Notes under the pieces: model-generated
What the model saw: the letters and a program-made list of their open reading frames with translations, nothing else
Told to the model about the DNA's origin: nothing
The model's database searches: none
Made by a program: the position numbers and the translations under genes
DNA from: Chitinophagaceae bacterium
GTDB lineage: Bacteria; Bacteroidota; Bacteroidia; Chitinophagales; Chitinophagaceae
Reading direction: 5' to 3'
Assembly (NCBI GenBank): GCA_016713965.1
Contig: JADJOC010000009.1
Coordinates: 992,001 to 1,056,000 of the forward strand
Length of the DNA stretch: 64,000 nt
Part shown: positions 39,562-48,330 of the stretch, piece by piece
How positions within the stretch are numbered: the first letter of the stretch is position 1
How the letters are laid out: every line of letters begins with the position of its first letter

Positions 39562-40281
39562 TTACAACAATTTTTTTGCTCTTTCTAAATCTTCGGGAGT
39601 ATCGATGCCTATGCCGTTGTATTCGGTTAATATCATTTTAAGTAAAATGCCATTTTCGAGATACCGGAGACATTCTATTTTTTCGGCAGCTTCGAGAGGT
39701 GTTACGGGCCAATTTGTAAAATTAAGGAGGGCTTGCTTTTTATAAGCGTATACACCTATATGTTTGTAGTAAGTAACAGCAATATTTTTATCACGGTGGT
39801 AAGGTATGGGGCTCCTGCTAAATAATAATGAGTTGTTATTTTTATCCACCGCTACTTTTACATTGTTAGGATCAGCAATTAATTCTTCATCCTCTAAAAT
39901 TTGCATTAATGATGCGACTTGTACATTTTTATCTTGCTCAAAAGCCTGCAATAATTTTTGCAAAGGTACTTTTTGCATAAAGGGTTCATCACCCTGAACA
40001 TTAACAATAATATCCACTTCCATATCAGCTACAGCTTCGGCAATCCTATCGCTGCCACTTTCGTGCTGTTGTATGCTCATCACCACTTTGCCGCCGTTAT
40101 TTTTTATTTCGTTAAAAATAATATCACTATCGGTAACTACCATTACTTCGTCGAATAAATGGGTGGCTACCGTATTTTGATAAGTATGTAAAATAACTGT
40201 TTTGTTGCCCAGCATTTGCATTAGCTTTGCCGGGAAACGGGTGGCTGCATAACGGGCAGGGATGAGTGCTATTTTTTTCAT
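39562..40281 (-). CDS. kdsB: 3-deoxy-manno-octulosonate cytidylyltransferase
   Basis: 239 residues, full length. The N-terminal IALIPARYAATRFPAKLM binds CTP; VMSIQQHESGSDRIAEAV, DIIVNVQGDEPFM and KHIGVYAYKKQALL are KdsB signatures. It activates KDO as CMP-KDO for the lipopolysaccharide inner core, indicating an LPS-bearing outer membrane. It begins 3 bp after the end of the SH3b gene, so both are probably co-transcribed. Confidence 0.96.
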   Translation of the reverse strand: MKKIALIPARYAATRFPAKLMQMLGNKTVILHTYQNTVATHLFDEVMVVTDSDIIFNEIKNNGGKVVMSIQQHESGSDRIAEAVADMEVDIIVNVQGDEPFMQKVPLQKLLQAFEQDKNVQVASLMQILEDEELIADPNNVKVAVDKNNNSLLFSRSPIPYHRDKNIAVTYYKHIGVYAYKKQALLNFTNWPVTPLEAAEKIECLRYLENGILLKMILTEYNGIGIDTPEDLERAKKLL

Positions 40282-40284
40282 TTT

Positions 40285-41073
40285 TTATTGAGGTAAATTA
40301 TTTCTGTAAAGGATTATAGCTTGTGACGGTTCACCATTCCTTATTTCAAGATAATTAGATCTCTGATGAATTTGTATTTGTATTTTTTGTGTAAACCCTT
40401 CAATTTGTTCTACTTTAAATTCTTTTTTATCCAAAGAATTTGGTATTTCTGTATAAGTTTGTTCTTCCGCTGGGATATATTCCTGTTCTGATATTAATGA
40501 TGGGTATTGTTGTAAGAGCTGTACTAATAAAAAAGCCTGCTCTATTGAAAAATTTGGTATGATGTGCATTTCATAATCATCAAACAGACTAAACCATGTT
40601 TGCATTTCCATCCCATTTTTATATAAAATTTTTGTATGGTACTCTGCAATTCCAGAATCAAGGCTCAGATAAAATTGTCCTTCGGGCCTCTTTACTTTTA
40701 CCTTTGCTGCTATGGCAGATATTTGATTAAAATACGCATGCAATGTTGTAACGCCCTTTTGGGGTGGCGGTATTGGAAATAAATAACAATCTATTATATA
40801 ACCGGTTTTACCATTAAATTTTACTTTTTGCCAGTTGCCACGCATTCCTCCTGTTGTAAATACCCACCCCCTAGTTTTATCCATATAGTTATAATCTATA
40901 AGATTAATTTTTTGCCCGTAAGGTATTTTTCCTAATACTTTTGAAGCAGTATCCTGATCCTCATAAATTTTTAACCCTTGTTTTGCAACAGCACACATTG
41001 GTTGCGTTTCTTGTGCAATAACATTAATATTGGTCATTAATATTAATAATATAGGTAAAATTATTTTCTTCAT
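40285..41073 (-). CDS. Exported protein with bacterial SH3 domain
   Basis: 262 residues: signal peptide (KKIILPILLILMTNINVIAQ), then an SH3b-like domain (about 28-98: GLKIYEDQDTASKVLGKIPY, GYIIDCYLFPIPPP), then an unassigned C-terminal region. SH3b domains often bind cell-wall peptides. A shorter paralogue follows the same pattern immediately upstream (41114-41581), a tandem duplication. Confidence 0.7.
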   Translation of the reverse strand: MKKIILPILLILMTNINVIAQETQPMCAVAKQGLKIYEDQDTASKVLGKIPYGQKINLIDYNYMDKTRGWVFTTGGMRGNWQKVKFNGKTGYIIDCYLFPIPPPQKGVTTLHAYFNQISAIAAKVKVKRPEGQFYLSLDSGIAEYHTKILYKNGMEMQTWFSLFDDYEMHIIPNFSIEQAFLLVQLLQQYPSLISEQEYIPAEEQTYTEIPNSLDKKEFKVEQIEGFTQKIQIQIHQRSNYLEIRNGEPSQAIILYRNNLPQ

Positions 41074-41113
41074 TGTTTTTTATAATTGATTAGCATCCGG
41101 GTAGTTCTTTGTA

Positions 41114-41581
41114 TCAAAATATTATGGTTTGATTGGTTTCTGGTGATTTATAAATTCGAATATATTGTTCCATCACTTCGTTTATAGATATTTTTTGAAT
41201 TCCATTGTCTCTTTCTGCCTGAAACTGCCTTTCCTTAATAAATGCTTCATATAAAATCGACCCATCTTCACCTTTAGTAGTTCATACCGGTAAAGTATCA
41301 TTTTCTGTTACCATATGATTATACTTAATCAACTGCCAACAACTATCCAGGCCCTCTTTATCAATTGCCTGGTTTATGCTGCGGTGATATTCTTCTGACC
41401 ACTCAAATGCTATAACTTTTTGCCCATAAGATAGTTTTCCTGTTATTTTTGCATCAGTAAACGGTTTTTCGTAAACATTTAAACCTTTCTTATTAGCCAC
41501 ATACATTATTTCAGTTAATTCCTGAGCATGCAGATTAACAGTAATAATTATTACAAATAAAAACAGGATATTTTTTTTCAT
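41114..41581 (-). CDS. Short SH3b-like exported paralogue (in-frame stop)
   Basis: Signal peptide (KKNILFLFVIIITVNLHAQ), then GLNVYEKPFTDAKITGKLSYGQKVIAFEW, matching the paralogue downstream. TGA at 41282-41284 ends the frame after NDTLPV, yet the same frame continues for 55 codons with coding character (TTKGEDGSILYEAFIKERQF) to a stop at 41114. TGA is used as a normal stop elsewhere in the window, so recoding is unlikely; a point mutation or sequence error is the simpler reading. Confidence 0.6.
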
Positions 41582-41592
41582 TGTATTGTTCC

Positions 41593-42012
41593 TTAATTAA
41601 TTTCCTGCTCATGATTAACAGGCAATGTTTCAGATTCGTATCCGCAGCTTTGGCATTGGTAAATCTTTTGCGGGGCGATAGAATAACTGGCAAAAAGCCA
41701 GGTTAATATTGCTGTTAAATAATTACCTACACCGGGTTTTGTAATCTGGATAAAATTTGTTGCTTTACATTTTGGACATTGTACAGATTCCAAATATTCT
41801 TTGTCAAACTGCTGCATTAATTTCATAGCAGCTTCTATATTATCTGATTTTACCACCAGCTTAATACCGCCAATTGCATTGGTTAATAATGGGTCAATCG
41901 TTACAGTATGTTCATCTTTCAAATAACATTCAATGCCTGCATCCTGCAACTTTGTTAATGAAATATTTGCCAAGAAATAATTATCAAATGTTTTTATAAC
42001 GATCAGATCCAT
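41593..42012 (-). CDS. DUF2007-like protein with C-terminal zinc ribbon
   Basis: 139 residues. N-terminal part (VIKTFDNYFLANISLTKLQDAGIECYL to KLVVKSDNIEAAMKLMQQ) is the ferredoxin-like DUF2007 fold. The C-terminal CPKCKATNF and CQSCGYES pairs form a zinc ribbon around a short hydrophobic segment (YLTAILTWLFASYS). Seen in Bacteroidota as a putative signal or adaptor protein; function unknown. Eleven bases upstream of the short SH3b paralogue. Confidence 0.75.
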   Translation of the reverse strand: MDLIVIKTFDNYFLANISLTKLQDAGIECYLKDEHTVTIDPLLTNAIGGIKLVVKSDNIEAAMKLMQQFDKEYLESVQCPKCKATNFIQITKPGVGNYLTAILTWLFASYSIAPQKIYQCQSCGYESETLPVNHEQEIN

Positions 42013-42036
42013 GTTGCAATATATTATACCAATAAA

Positions 42037-42780
42037 TTATCTTCCAAAATCATCACCATATTCCTCAGCATATTTTTCATATTTTTTTATCATTATAATA
42101 TTTCTCTTTTCGATTTCTGTCAAATCATTTCTAATATCAACAGTATTGGGTATATACCAGTCTTTATCTTCAAAAAGCTGCCTTAGGTTTTTCTTTCTAA
42201 AGCAATATCCGTGACGGGCAAAAATTTCATTCCGCATCATTTCCAAATCATATTTATCCAAATTTTCCAAATCTTCTTCTTTTAATAATTTTTGTGATGC
42301 TTCGGGATAATCTCCGCCGTCAGTATTGTACACAAAGGCTCTCCGCATAAGGCTGTATACTTTAGGTGTTATTGTTTCGGTGGCCCTATTAGGTGTCCAT
42401 TGCCCTTCTACATTCCCCATATTTTTTTCATCAATTCTAAATTCAAACGTACCGTCATGTGCATCATCCCCCGGCTCTTTGGCAGTAATATTGTATACAC
42501 CGCCGGTATATCTATACACCCCGCTGAATGGCCTGTCATTTCCGCCCACTATGCTTCTGCCTTCTACACTGTCAGCAGCAGCTTTTGTTATCAATAGTGT
42601 AATTTTATTGGTGCCGAAGTTGCCTACATATGAACCCAGTAATTTTTCTTTAGGCGAAGCAACTGAAGTTTCGGCATTAACAGTTTCTGTACCCCCGCTG
42701 GTAACTTTTTGCTTAATATTATTTTGGCAACCTACAGTAAAAGCGGCCAATACAAGGGAGATATTAAATAATTGTTTCAT
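42037..42780 (-). CDS. YARHG domain lipoprotein with NlpE-like middle
   Basis: Starting at MKQLFNISLVLAAFTVGCQN (247 residues), with a lipobox-like Cys at 18; a longer in-frame start lacks a signal sequence and is less likely. The middle (LLGSYVGNFGTNKITLLITK, YRYTGGVYNITAKEPGD) is a small beta-barrel-like region. The C-terminus is a YARHG domain (MRNEIFARHGYCFRKKNLRQ, WYIPN). Extracellular or periplasmic lipoprotein of unknown role. Ends with the tail YGDDFGR. Confidence 0.75.
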   Translation of the reverse strand: MKQLFNISLVLAAFTVGCQNNIKQKVTSGGTETVNAETSVASPKEKLLGSYVGNFGTNKITLLITKAAADSVEGRSIVGGNDRPFSGVYRYTGGVYNITAKEPGDDAHDGTFEFRIDEKNMGNVEGQWTPNRATETITPKVYSLMRRAFVYNTDGGDYPEASQKLLKEEDLENLDKYDLEMMRNEIFARHGYCFRKKNLRQLFEDKDWYIPNTVDIRNDLTEIEKRNIIMIKKYEKYAEEYGDDFGR

Positions 42781-42883
42781 TTTTATTCTATTTTTGTTTT
42801 TGTAAAATACAATTTTTGAAGGCAACATACAAAAACATATTAAACCTTTCGCTTTTAACGCTTCTGACATTTTTTCTTTTTTA

Positions 42884-43483
42884 ATGCTACGTATTATCTT
42901 TTTGTATATCCCGGTAAAAAACGATGTGGCTTTTTTACAGCTAAAGCAACAGTATATTCATATTACCGAATGGCGTCTTGCTTTTTTTACACATGTATTT
43001 AGCAGTATGATGGTTTTACTGGCTGGTTTTACACAATTTTCTACAACTATTTTAAAAAAATGGCCAAAAATGCACCGTACGCTGGGTTATGTGTATGTAA
43101 TAAACATTTTGATAGTAACCGGGCCGGCGGGTTTGCTAATGAGTTTTTATGCCAATGGTGGCATTAGCAGCAGGATAGCTTTTGTATTACTTTCCGTATT
43201 GTGGATTGTATTTACAGCAATAGCTTTGTATAAAGCCATAAAAAAGAAATTTATTGCTCACCGTATTTTTATGATCCGCAGCTTTGCACTAACGCTTTCC
43301 GCTATTACTTTAAGGATATGGAAAGTAGTTTTGGCTCATTATACAGACATTGGGCCTATGGACAGGTACCGTATTATAGCCTGGTTGGGATGGGTATTAA
43401 ATTTTCTAATAGCGGAATGGTATATTTATTATTATATTAAGAGAAAAAGATTGCTGCTTAAGAATAAAATCTTAGCTCAATAA
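42884..43483 (+). CDS. DUF2306 family membrane protein
   Basis: 199 residues with several membrane segments: about 33-53 (FFTHVFSSMMVLLAGFTQF), 70-90, 98-116, 128-146 and 160-180. The pattern KMHRTLGYVYVINILI and AHRIFMIRSFALTLSAITLR with conserved His residues is that of DUF2306, probably a heme- or quinone-related membrane protein, unproven. Its last codons (LAQ stop) come from the repeat element that starts at 43472. Confidence 0.8.
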   Translation: MLRIIFLYIPVKNDVAFLQLKQQYIHITEWRLAFFTHVFSSMMVLLAGFTQFSTTILKKWPKMHRTLGYVYVINILIVTGPAGLLMSFYANGGISSRIAFVLLSVLWIVFTAIALYKAIKKKFIAHRIFMIRSFALTLSAITLRIWKVVLAHYTDIGPMDRYRIIAWLGWVLNFLIAEWYIYYYIKRKRLLLKNKILAQ

Positions 43484-43547
43484 AGGTATATAGTACAAGT
43501 GAGTGACCCCGCCTTCGGACGGGGCAGGCAACAACGGAGATGAGTAA
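43472..43547. repeat. Interspersed repeat with inverted ends and UUCG hairpin, copy 2
   Basis: Same layout as 27834-27906: begins TTAGCTCAATAAAGG, ends GAGTAA, and has the central hairpin CCCCGCCTTCGGACGGGG. The outer stem pair is C-G here and T-A in copy 1, a compensatory change that keeps the stem. Confidence 0.7.
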
Positions 43548-43570
43548 AGTTACCGAAGGTTGCTACAAAA

Positions 43571-43596
43571 AAATCTCCTTTTAAAAAAGGAGATTT
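43571..43596. terminator. Bidirectional terminator between DUF2306 and dnaN
   Basis: AAATCTCC and GGAGATTT form the stem, extended by T/A pairs, with A and T tracts on the sides. It lies between convergent genes. Confidence 0.65.
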
Positions 43597-43619
43597 AAAC
43601 TTATACTAATTTATGTTTT

Positions 43620-44735
43620 TTAATTATTCAGCATCAAAGGCATTACCAACATTAGCAGCTCCTCATTCTCATCTTTGCTTGTCGGCTTAATAATTCCTGC
43701 TTTTGTAGGTGTGCTCAGCTCCATATTTATTTCTTCGGTGCCTGCTCCATTTAGCATTTCTATTAAAAATTTAGCATTAAATGCAATTTGCAAATCTTCG
43801 CCATCATATTGGCAGGCCATACGTTCGTTGCCTTCAAAGCTAAAATCAACATCCTGGGCAGCTAGTTGCAATTCGCTTCCGCTAATGCTCAATGCTACCT
43901 GGTTGGTACTTTTATTGCTAAATACGCTTATCCGGCGCAATGCATTTTGAAAATCACTTTTATCAATCGTCATTTTGTACGGATTATCAGTAGGTATTAC
44001 TACTTTATAATCAGGAAAACGGGCATCAATCAACCGGCATACTAATTCGGTGCCGCCATGTTTTACAAATAAATGGTTGCTGTTATATGAAAGGGTGATT
44101 TCATCGTCATTATCTGGCAAAGCGCTTTTTAATAAATTCAAAGGCTTTTTAGGTACGATAAAACTGTCTTTTTTAGGACAGCTAACATCTGTACGGGTAT
44201 ACCGTACAAGTCGGTGTGCATCTGTAGCTACAAAAGTTATTGATTTTTTATCCAGTTCAAAAAATACGCCTGTCATGGCCGGCCTTAGGTCATCATTGCT
44301 TACTGCAAAAATTGCTTTGTTAATGGCAGTCACCAAAGCCCCTGAAGTCATAGTAAAAGAATTGGCATCATCAGCCGAAGGCTCTTTAGGAAAATTATCC
44401 GGGTTTTCGCCCATTACCTTGTATTTACCATTATCACTGGTTATTTCTACTCCAAAATTCTTATCAATATTAAAAGTAAGCGGCTGCTCGGCAATATTTT
44501 TTAATGAGTCTATTAAAATTTTTGCTGGTATACACACTTTACCACTATCCTTGGCTTCAATATCCAGGTGTACTTTCATTACTGTCTCCAGGTCGGTGGC
44601 TATTACCGTAAGCTTATTTTTTTCTACTTCAAATAAAAAATCTTCCAGGATGGGTAGAACTGTATTGGTATTAATAACCCCGCCAATTTGTTGCAGCTGC
44701 TTTAATAAGGCAGAAGAGGAAACGATAAACTTCAT
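43620..44735 (-). CDS. dnaN: DNA polymerase III beta subunit (sliding clamp)
   Basis: 371 residues forming the three clamp domains. Landmarks: MKFIVSSSALLKQLQQIGGV at the start, VIATDLETVMKVHL, DDLRPAMTGVFFELD, FVATDAHRLVRY and the C-terminal LLMLVMPLML with the expected hydrophobic cleft residues. It tethers polymerases and repair factors to DNA. dnaA is not in the window, so the classical dnaA-dnaN pairing is absent at this locus. Confidence 0.97.
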   Translation of the reverse strand: MKFIVSSSALLKQLQQIGGVINTNTVLPILEDFLFEVEKNKLTVIATDLETVMKVHLDIEAKDSGKVCIPAKILIDSLKNIAEQPLTFNIDKNFGVEITSDNGKYKVMGENPDNFPKEPSADDANSFTMTSGALVTAINKAIFAVSNDDLRPAMTGVFFELDKKSITFVATDAHRLVRYTRTDVSCPKKDSFIVPKKPLNLLKSALPDNDDEITLSYNSNHLFVKHGGTELVCRLIDARFPDYKVVIPTDNPYKMTIDKSDFQNALRRISVFSNKSTNQVALSISGSELQLAAQDVDFSFEGNERMACQYDGEDLQIAFNAKFLIEMLNGAGTEEINMELSTPTKAGIIKPTSKDENEELLMLVMPLMLNN

Positions 44736-44796
44736 AAATATATACGTATTATAAGTTCAAAGATAAAATATTGCCGTCAATAGCACCAAGATAATT

Positions 44797-44804
44797 TAAA
44801 TTTG
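44797..44804 (+). promoter_or_regulatory. Putative -7 box upstream of recX
   Basis: TAAATTTG matches TAnnTTTG, but lies about 155 bp before the chosen recX start and has a -33 TTG (44771-44773) at 23 rather than 19 bases. Confidence 0.25.
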
Positions 44805-44959
44805 TATCCTTTTAAAGGCTTATCTGTTGATAAGCTAAAATATTTGCAAAAAATTATGCAATCACTGTTTTTAATATGGAAATAAAAAAAAACATTATAT
44901 TAGTCAAGTATATTGATCTGCTTAACCTATAGAGATAATAAAAATTGGCAAATAAAGCA

Positions 44960-45439
44960 ATGCAACCCAATATGCAGCAACAAAGCTTTACCCCGCAACA
45001 AGCATTACAAAAAATTAAGCACTATTGTGCCTACCAGGAGCGTTGCCATAGTGAGGTAAAAGATAAACTTTATAGCTTCGGCTTACATAAAAATGAAGTA
45101 GAGCAAATTATCTCTACTCTTATTGAAGATAATTATTTAAATGAAGAAAGGTTTGCAATACAGTTTGCCGGTGGGCATTTTAGAACAAAAAACTGGGGCC
45201 GGGTAAAAATCAGGTATGAATTAAAACAAAAACAGGTAAGTGAATATGGCATAAGAAAAGCTTTGCAACAAATTGATGAGGGTGAATATTTTAAAACGTT
45301 GGAAAAACTTTATTCTGGTAAATTAGAATCTTTAAAAAGTGAAAAAAATATTTTTATTAAAAAAAGAAAGCTGCAACAATATTTGCAACAAAAAGGATTT
45401 GAGTTGGATTTAATTAAGGAAATAAATAGTAGGTTATAG
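44960..45439 (+). CDS. recX: Regulatory protein RecX
   Basis: About 159 residues from ATG; a TTG at 44945 is an alternative start. RecX three-helix repeats are recognisable: ALQKIKHYCAYQERCHSEVK, then EQIISTLIEDNYLNEERFAI and GRVKIRYELKQKQVSEYGIR. The protein modulates RecA filaments. recA is not adjacent, as is usual in this group. Divergent from dnaN. Confidence 0.88.
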   Translation: MQPNMQQQSFTPQQALQKIKHYCAYQERCHSEVKDKLYSFGLHKNEVEQIISTLIEDNYLNEERFAIQFAGGHFRTKNWGRVKIRYELKQKQVSEYGIRKALQQIDEGEYFKTLEKLYSGKLESLKSEKNIFIKKRKLQQYLQQKGFELDLIKEINSRL

Positions 45440-45462
45440 TTAGATATTATAAAATATTTTTT

Positions 45463-45786
45463 ATGAAAAAAGGAATTATGATTGCTTCAAATGAAGAAAA
45501 ATTATTTACTGAAACAGGGCAAAAAATCAAAGGTGCTGAACAAGGCCAATTATTTGGAAAAGCTTGTTTTAAAATAAATGGCAAAGCATTTATTTGTTTT
45601 TTTCAACAATGCATGGTTTTTAAACTTACTGGTAAGGAACATACTGAAGCGCTGAGTTTAGATGGGGCTCAATTGTTTGATCCTTCCGGAAAGGATCGGC
45701 CGATGAAAGAATGGGTACAAGTGCCTTTTGATTATAAAGTGAAATGGTTACCTTTTGCAAAAGCTGCTTATAATTATGTAAAATAA
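45463..45786 (+). CDS. TfoX-N / MmcQ-YjbR-like small protein
   Basis: 107 residues. GQLFGKACFKINGKAFICFF and LFDPSGKDRPMKEWVQVP match the small alpha/beta fold shared by TfoX N-terminal and MmcQ/YjbR proteins, often annotated as DNA-binding, though the biochemical role is unclear. It follows recX after 23 bp in the same direction. Confidence 0.65.
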   Translation: MKKGIMIASNEEKLFTETGQKIKGAEQGQLFGKACFKINGKAFICFFQQCMVFKLTGKEHTEALSLDGAQLFDPSGKDRPMKEWVQVPFDYKVKWLPFAKAAYNYVK

Positions 45787-45810
45787 ATAATCGTATATCC
45801 ATCACCGTTA

Positions 45811-46314
45811 CTATCTTCCGAAATCATCCTGCAACCTTACAATATCATCTTCATTGCTTAGATTATTTGGATCGGTATGCTGCCAGATTTCAGCTACAAT
45901 TCCCCACCCATCCAATCCGATAAGCCGGTGCCTTTCGCCACATTGTATTTGAATTATTTTGTTGGTTTGTAACACCTGGTGGGGGGGCTCTTCATCAGTT
46001 GTACTTATAGATACAGCCGCTGTTCCTGCAATTAGTTTCCAAATTTCTGCACGGCGAAAATGATATTGCCAGCTTAATTTTTTTTGAGGCGCTACAATTA
46101 ATATTTTAGGACAAAGGCTTCCTAAATTAATTACATCTTTAGGGAGATCATAAAAATATGTTGCGATGAATTTTTCAGCCTCATTATTTTGTATTACAAA
46201 AAAACCACCCCATGGACGCTGGTCATCCTTTTTTATAATAGCAAATTCCTGAAGCAGTTCGGCTTCTACCTTATCAAAAACATTTTGTTTAGAATCATTG
46301 GAAGAAAAATTCAT
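45811..46314 (-). CDS. Cupin domain protein, mannose-6-phosphate isomerase type II-like
   Basis: 167 residues. RPWGGFFVIQNN, then LSWQYHFRRAEIWKLIAGTA and HRLIGLDGWGIVAEIWQHTD form the cupin barrel seen in the isomerase part of bifunctional ManC/PMI proteins. It is a stand-alone cupin here and is likely co-transcribed with mnmG (18 bp gap). The exact substrate is uncertain; related proteins are named phosphoheptose isomerase in annotations. Its terminal DDFGR resembles that of the YARHG lipoprotein. Confidence 0.6.
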   Translation of the reverse strand: MNFSSNDSKQNVFDKVEAELLQEFAIIKKDDQRPWGGFFVIQNNEAEKFIATYFYDLPKDVINLGSLCPKILIVAPQKKLSWQYHFRRAEIWKLIAGTAAVSISTTDEEPPHQVLQTNKIIQIQCGERHRLIGLDGWGIVAEIWQHTDPNNLSNEDDIVRLQDDFGR

Positions 46315-46332
46315 TTACTATTTTTTTTAATG

Positions 46333-48209
46333 TTATCTACCCATATACACCATTAAAATTTGCACATCGCTGGGATTTACGCCTGATATCCTTGAAGCCT
46401 GTCCAAGAGTGCTGGGTTTTATTTTATTAAATTTCTGACGGGCCTCATTACTTAAAGAAACCAGCTTTTCATAATTAAAATTATCAGGAATAATTAAATT
46501 TTCCAACTCACTCATTTTTTGTACCAGTTCTTTTTCCTTTTCGATATAAGTTGCGTATTTAACCTGTATTTCAGCCTGCTCTAATATATCATTGCTAAAA
46601 GATTTAAGCGCATTACCTAAAGTAGGCAGGCTTTTTACCATTGCATTAATATCTATTGAAGGCCTAAGCAATAATTGCAAAGCTTTTTGCTTTTGAACTA
46701 ACGGTGATGAGCAAACGCTATTAAGAAAAGGATTGGCTTCATCCGGATCAATCGAAATTTCTCTTAATAAATCTTTTACTTTTTCTACATTCATCTTTTT
46801 ACAATTACATTATCCATCCTCGCCTGACTAGCCAGCCCTAAACGATAACTTAGCTCTGTTAATCTCAAATCCGCATTATCCTGCCTTAATAATGTTCTAA
46901 ATTCTGCCCGGCTGGTAAACATTCTATAAGGCTCATCAGTGCCCTTGTTAATTAAATCATCTATCAAAACTCCAATATAAGCTTCACTTCTTTTTAAAAC
47001 TACTGGTTCTAAATCTTTTACTTTTTGATGTGCATTAATACCAGCCATTAATCCCTGGCATGCTGCTTCTTCATAACCCGTAGTACCATTTATTTGGCCT
47101 GCAAAAAAAAGATTGCCAACCAGCTTGGTTTCCAGGCTAAATTTTAGTTGTGTAGGAGGAAAAAAATCATATTCAATGGCATAGCCTGGTCTAAACATGC
47201 GGCAATTTTCAAACCCAGGCACTAATCTTAATGCCTGATGTTGTACGATTTCAGGCAGGGAAGTAGAAAATCCATTCACATAAATTTCAACTGTATTAAA
47301 ACCTTCTGGCTCTACAAACAGCTGATGCCGTTCCCTTTCTGCAAAGCGGCTGATTTTATCTTCGATACTGGGACAGTATCTAGGCCCCGTACCTTGAATA
47401 CGCCCCTGGTACATGGGGCTTTTTTCAAAACCAGTTCTTAATAATTCATGTACCTTATCATTTGTATAGGTCACCCAGCAGCTCTTTTGTTCCGAAACAG
47501 CTATCTTTTTAGTATCTAAATAACTAAATCCTACAATTTCATTATCCCCTTTTTGCTCTTCCATTTTAGAATAGTCAAGACTTCTGCCATCAACACGTGG
47601 TGGCGTACCAGTTTTTAGCCTATCACTTTCAAATCCTAAAGCAACCAATTGTTCTGTAATACCGGTTGCCGCTTTTTCAGCTACCCTGCCACCCGTAAAA
47701 TTTTTTTCTCCTACGTGAATAACACCATTTAAGAAAGTTCCGTTAGTCAAAACAATAGCTTTAGCTCTAATTTCATGTCCTAATCCAGTACAAATGCCAT
47801 AAACTTTGTTATCCTTAATTAAAAGACTGCTCACCATATCCTGGTAAAAATCAATATTTGGAGTATTTTCTAACATTTCTCTCCATTTTGCCGCAAAAAG
47901 CATTCGGTCATTTTGTGTTCTCGGACTCCACATAGCAGGGCCTTTACTTTTATTCAACATTCTAAACTGGATCATGCTCTGATCGGTAACAATTCCGCTA
48001 TATCCCCCCATTGCATCAATTTCCCTTACAATTTGTCCTTTTGCTATACCACCCATTGCGGGATTACAACTCATTTGGGCAATAGTTTGCATATTCATAG
48101 TAATGAGCAATACTTTACTGCCTAAGTTTGCTGCTGCTGCTGCTGCTTCGCACCCGGCATGTCCGGCGCCTACTACTATAACATCATATTTTGGAAACAT
48201 AGTGTGCAA
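46333..48209 (-). CDS. mnmG: tRNA uridine-5-carboxymethylaminomethyl modification enzyme MnmG (frameshifted)
   Basis: With MnmE it installs the cmnm5 group on U34 of certain tRNAs. The first frame (472 residues) has the FAD-binding VVVGAGHAGCEAAAAAANLG, CNPAMGGIAKGQIVREIDAM and GQINGTTGYEEAACQGL. It stops after VIVKR; one more base in the T5 run at 46796-46800 joins it to VEKVKDLLREISIDPDEANP and the conserved C-terminal helical domain (STLGQASRISGVNPSDVQIL). Combined length about 625 residues, normal. Conserved over both halves, so a sequence error is likely. Confidence 0.95.
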
Positions 48210-48252
48210 AGATAGTTTAAAACAAAATGAGTGTTTTAAAGATTAGATAAGG

Positions 48253-48268
48253 GGTTGCACGTGGAACC
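48253..48268. promoter_or_regulatory. parS-like site upstream of mnmG
   Basis: GGTTGCACGTGGAACC matches the chromosomal ParB-binding consensus TGTTNCACGTGGAACA at 14 of 16 positions, differing only at the two outermost bases. It lies 44 bp upstream of the mnmG start, in a non-coding gap; parS sites often lie near gidA/mnmG. Confidence 0.5.
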
Positions 48269-48330
48269 TTTTTTGAATTGAACCTGATGCTTCCTTTAAT
48301 TCGGCAAAATGCAACTGACCATAATAAAGC

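Noticed and set aside
3741..41284. Recoding of TAG or TGA as an amino acid to explain in-frame stops
   Set aside because: TAG, TGA and TAA all interrupt frames, while TGA and TAG also end normal genes here (DUF3817, the Abi gene, corrected E1), so point errors or mutations are simpler.
43620..48330. Replication origin near dnaN and mnmG
   Set aside because: No cluster of DnaA boxes and no dnaA gene were seen; only the parS-like site is reported.
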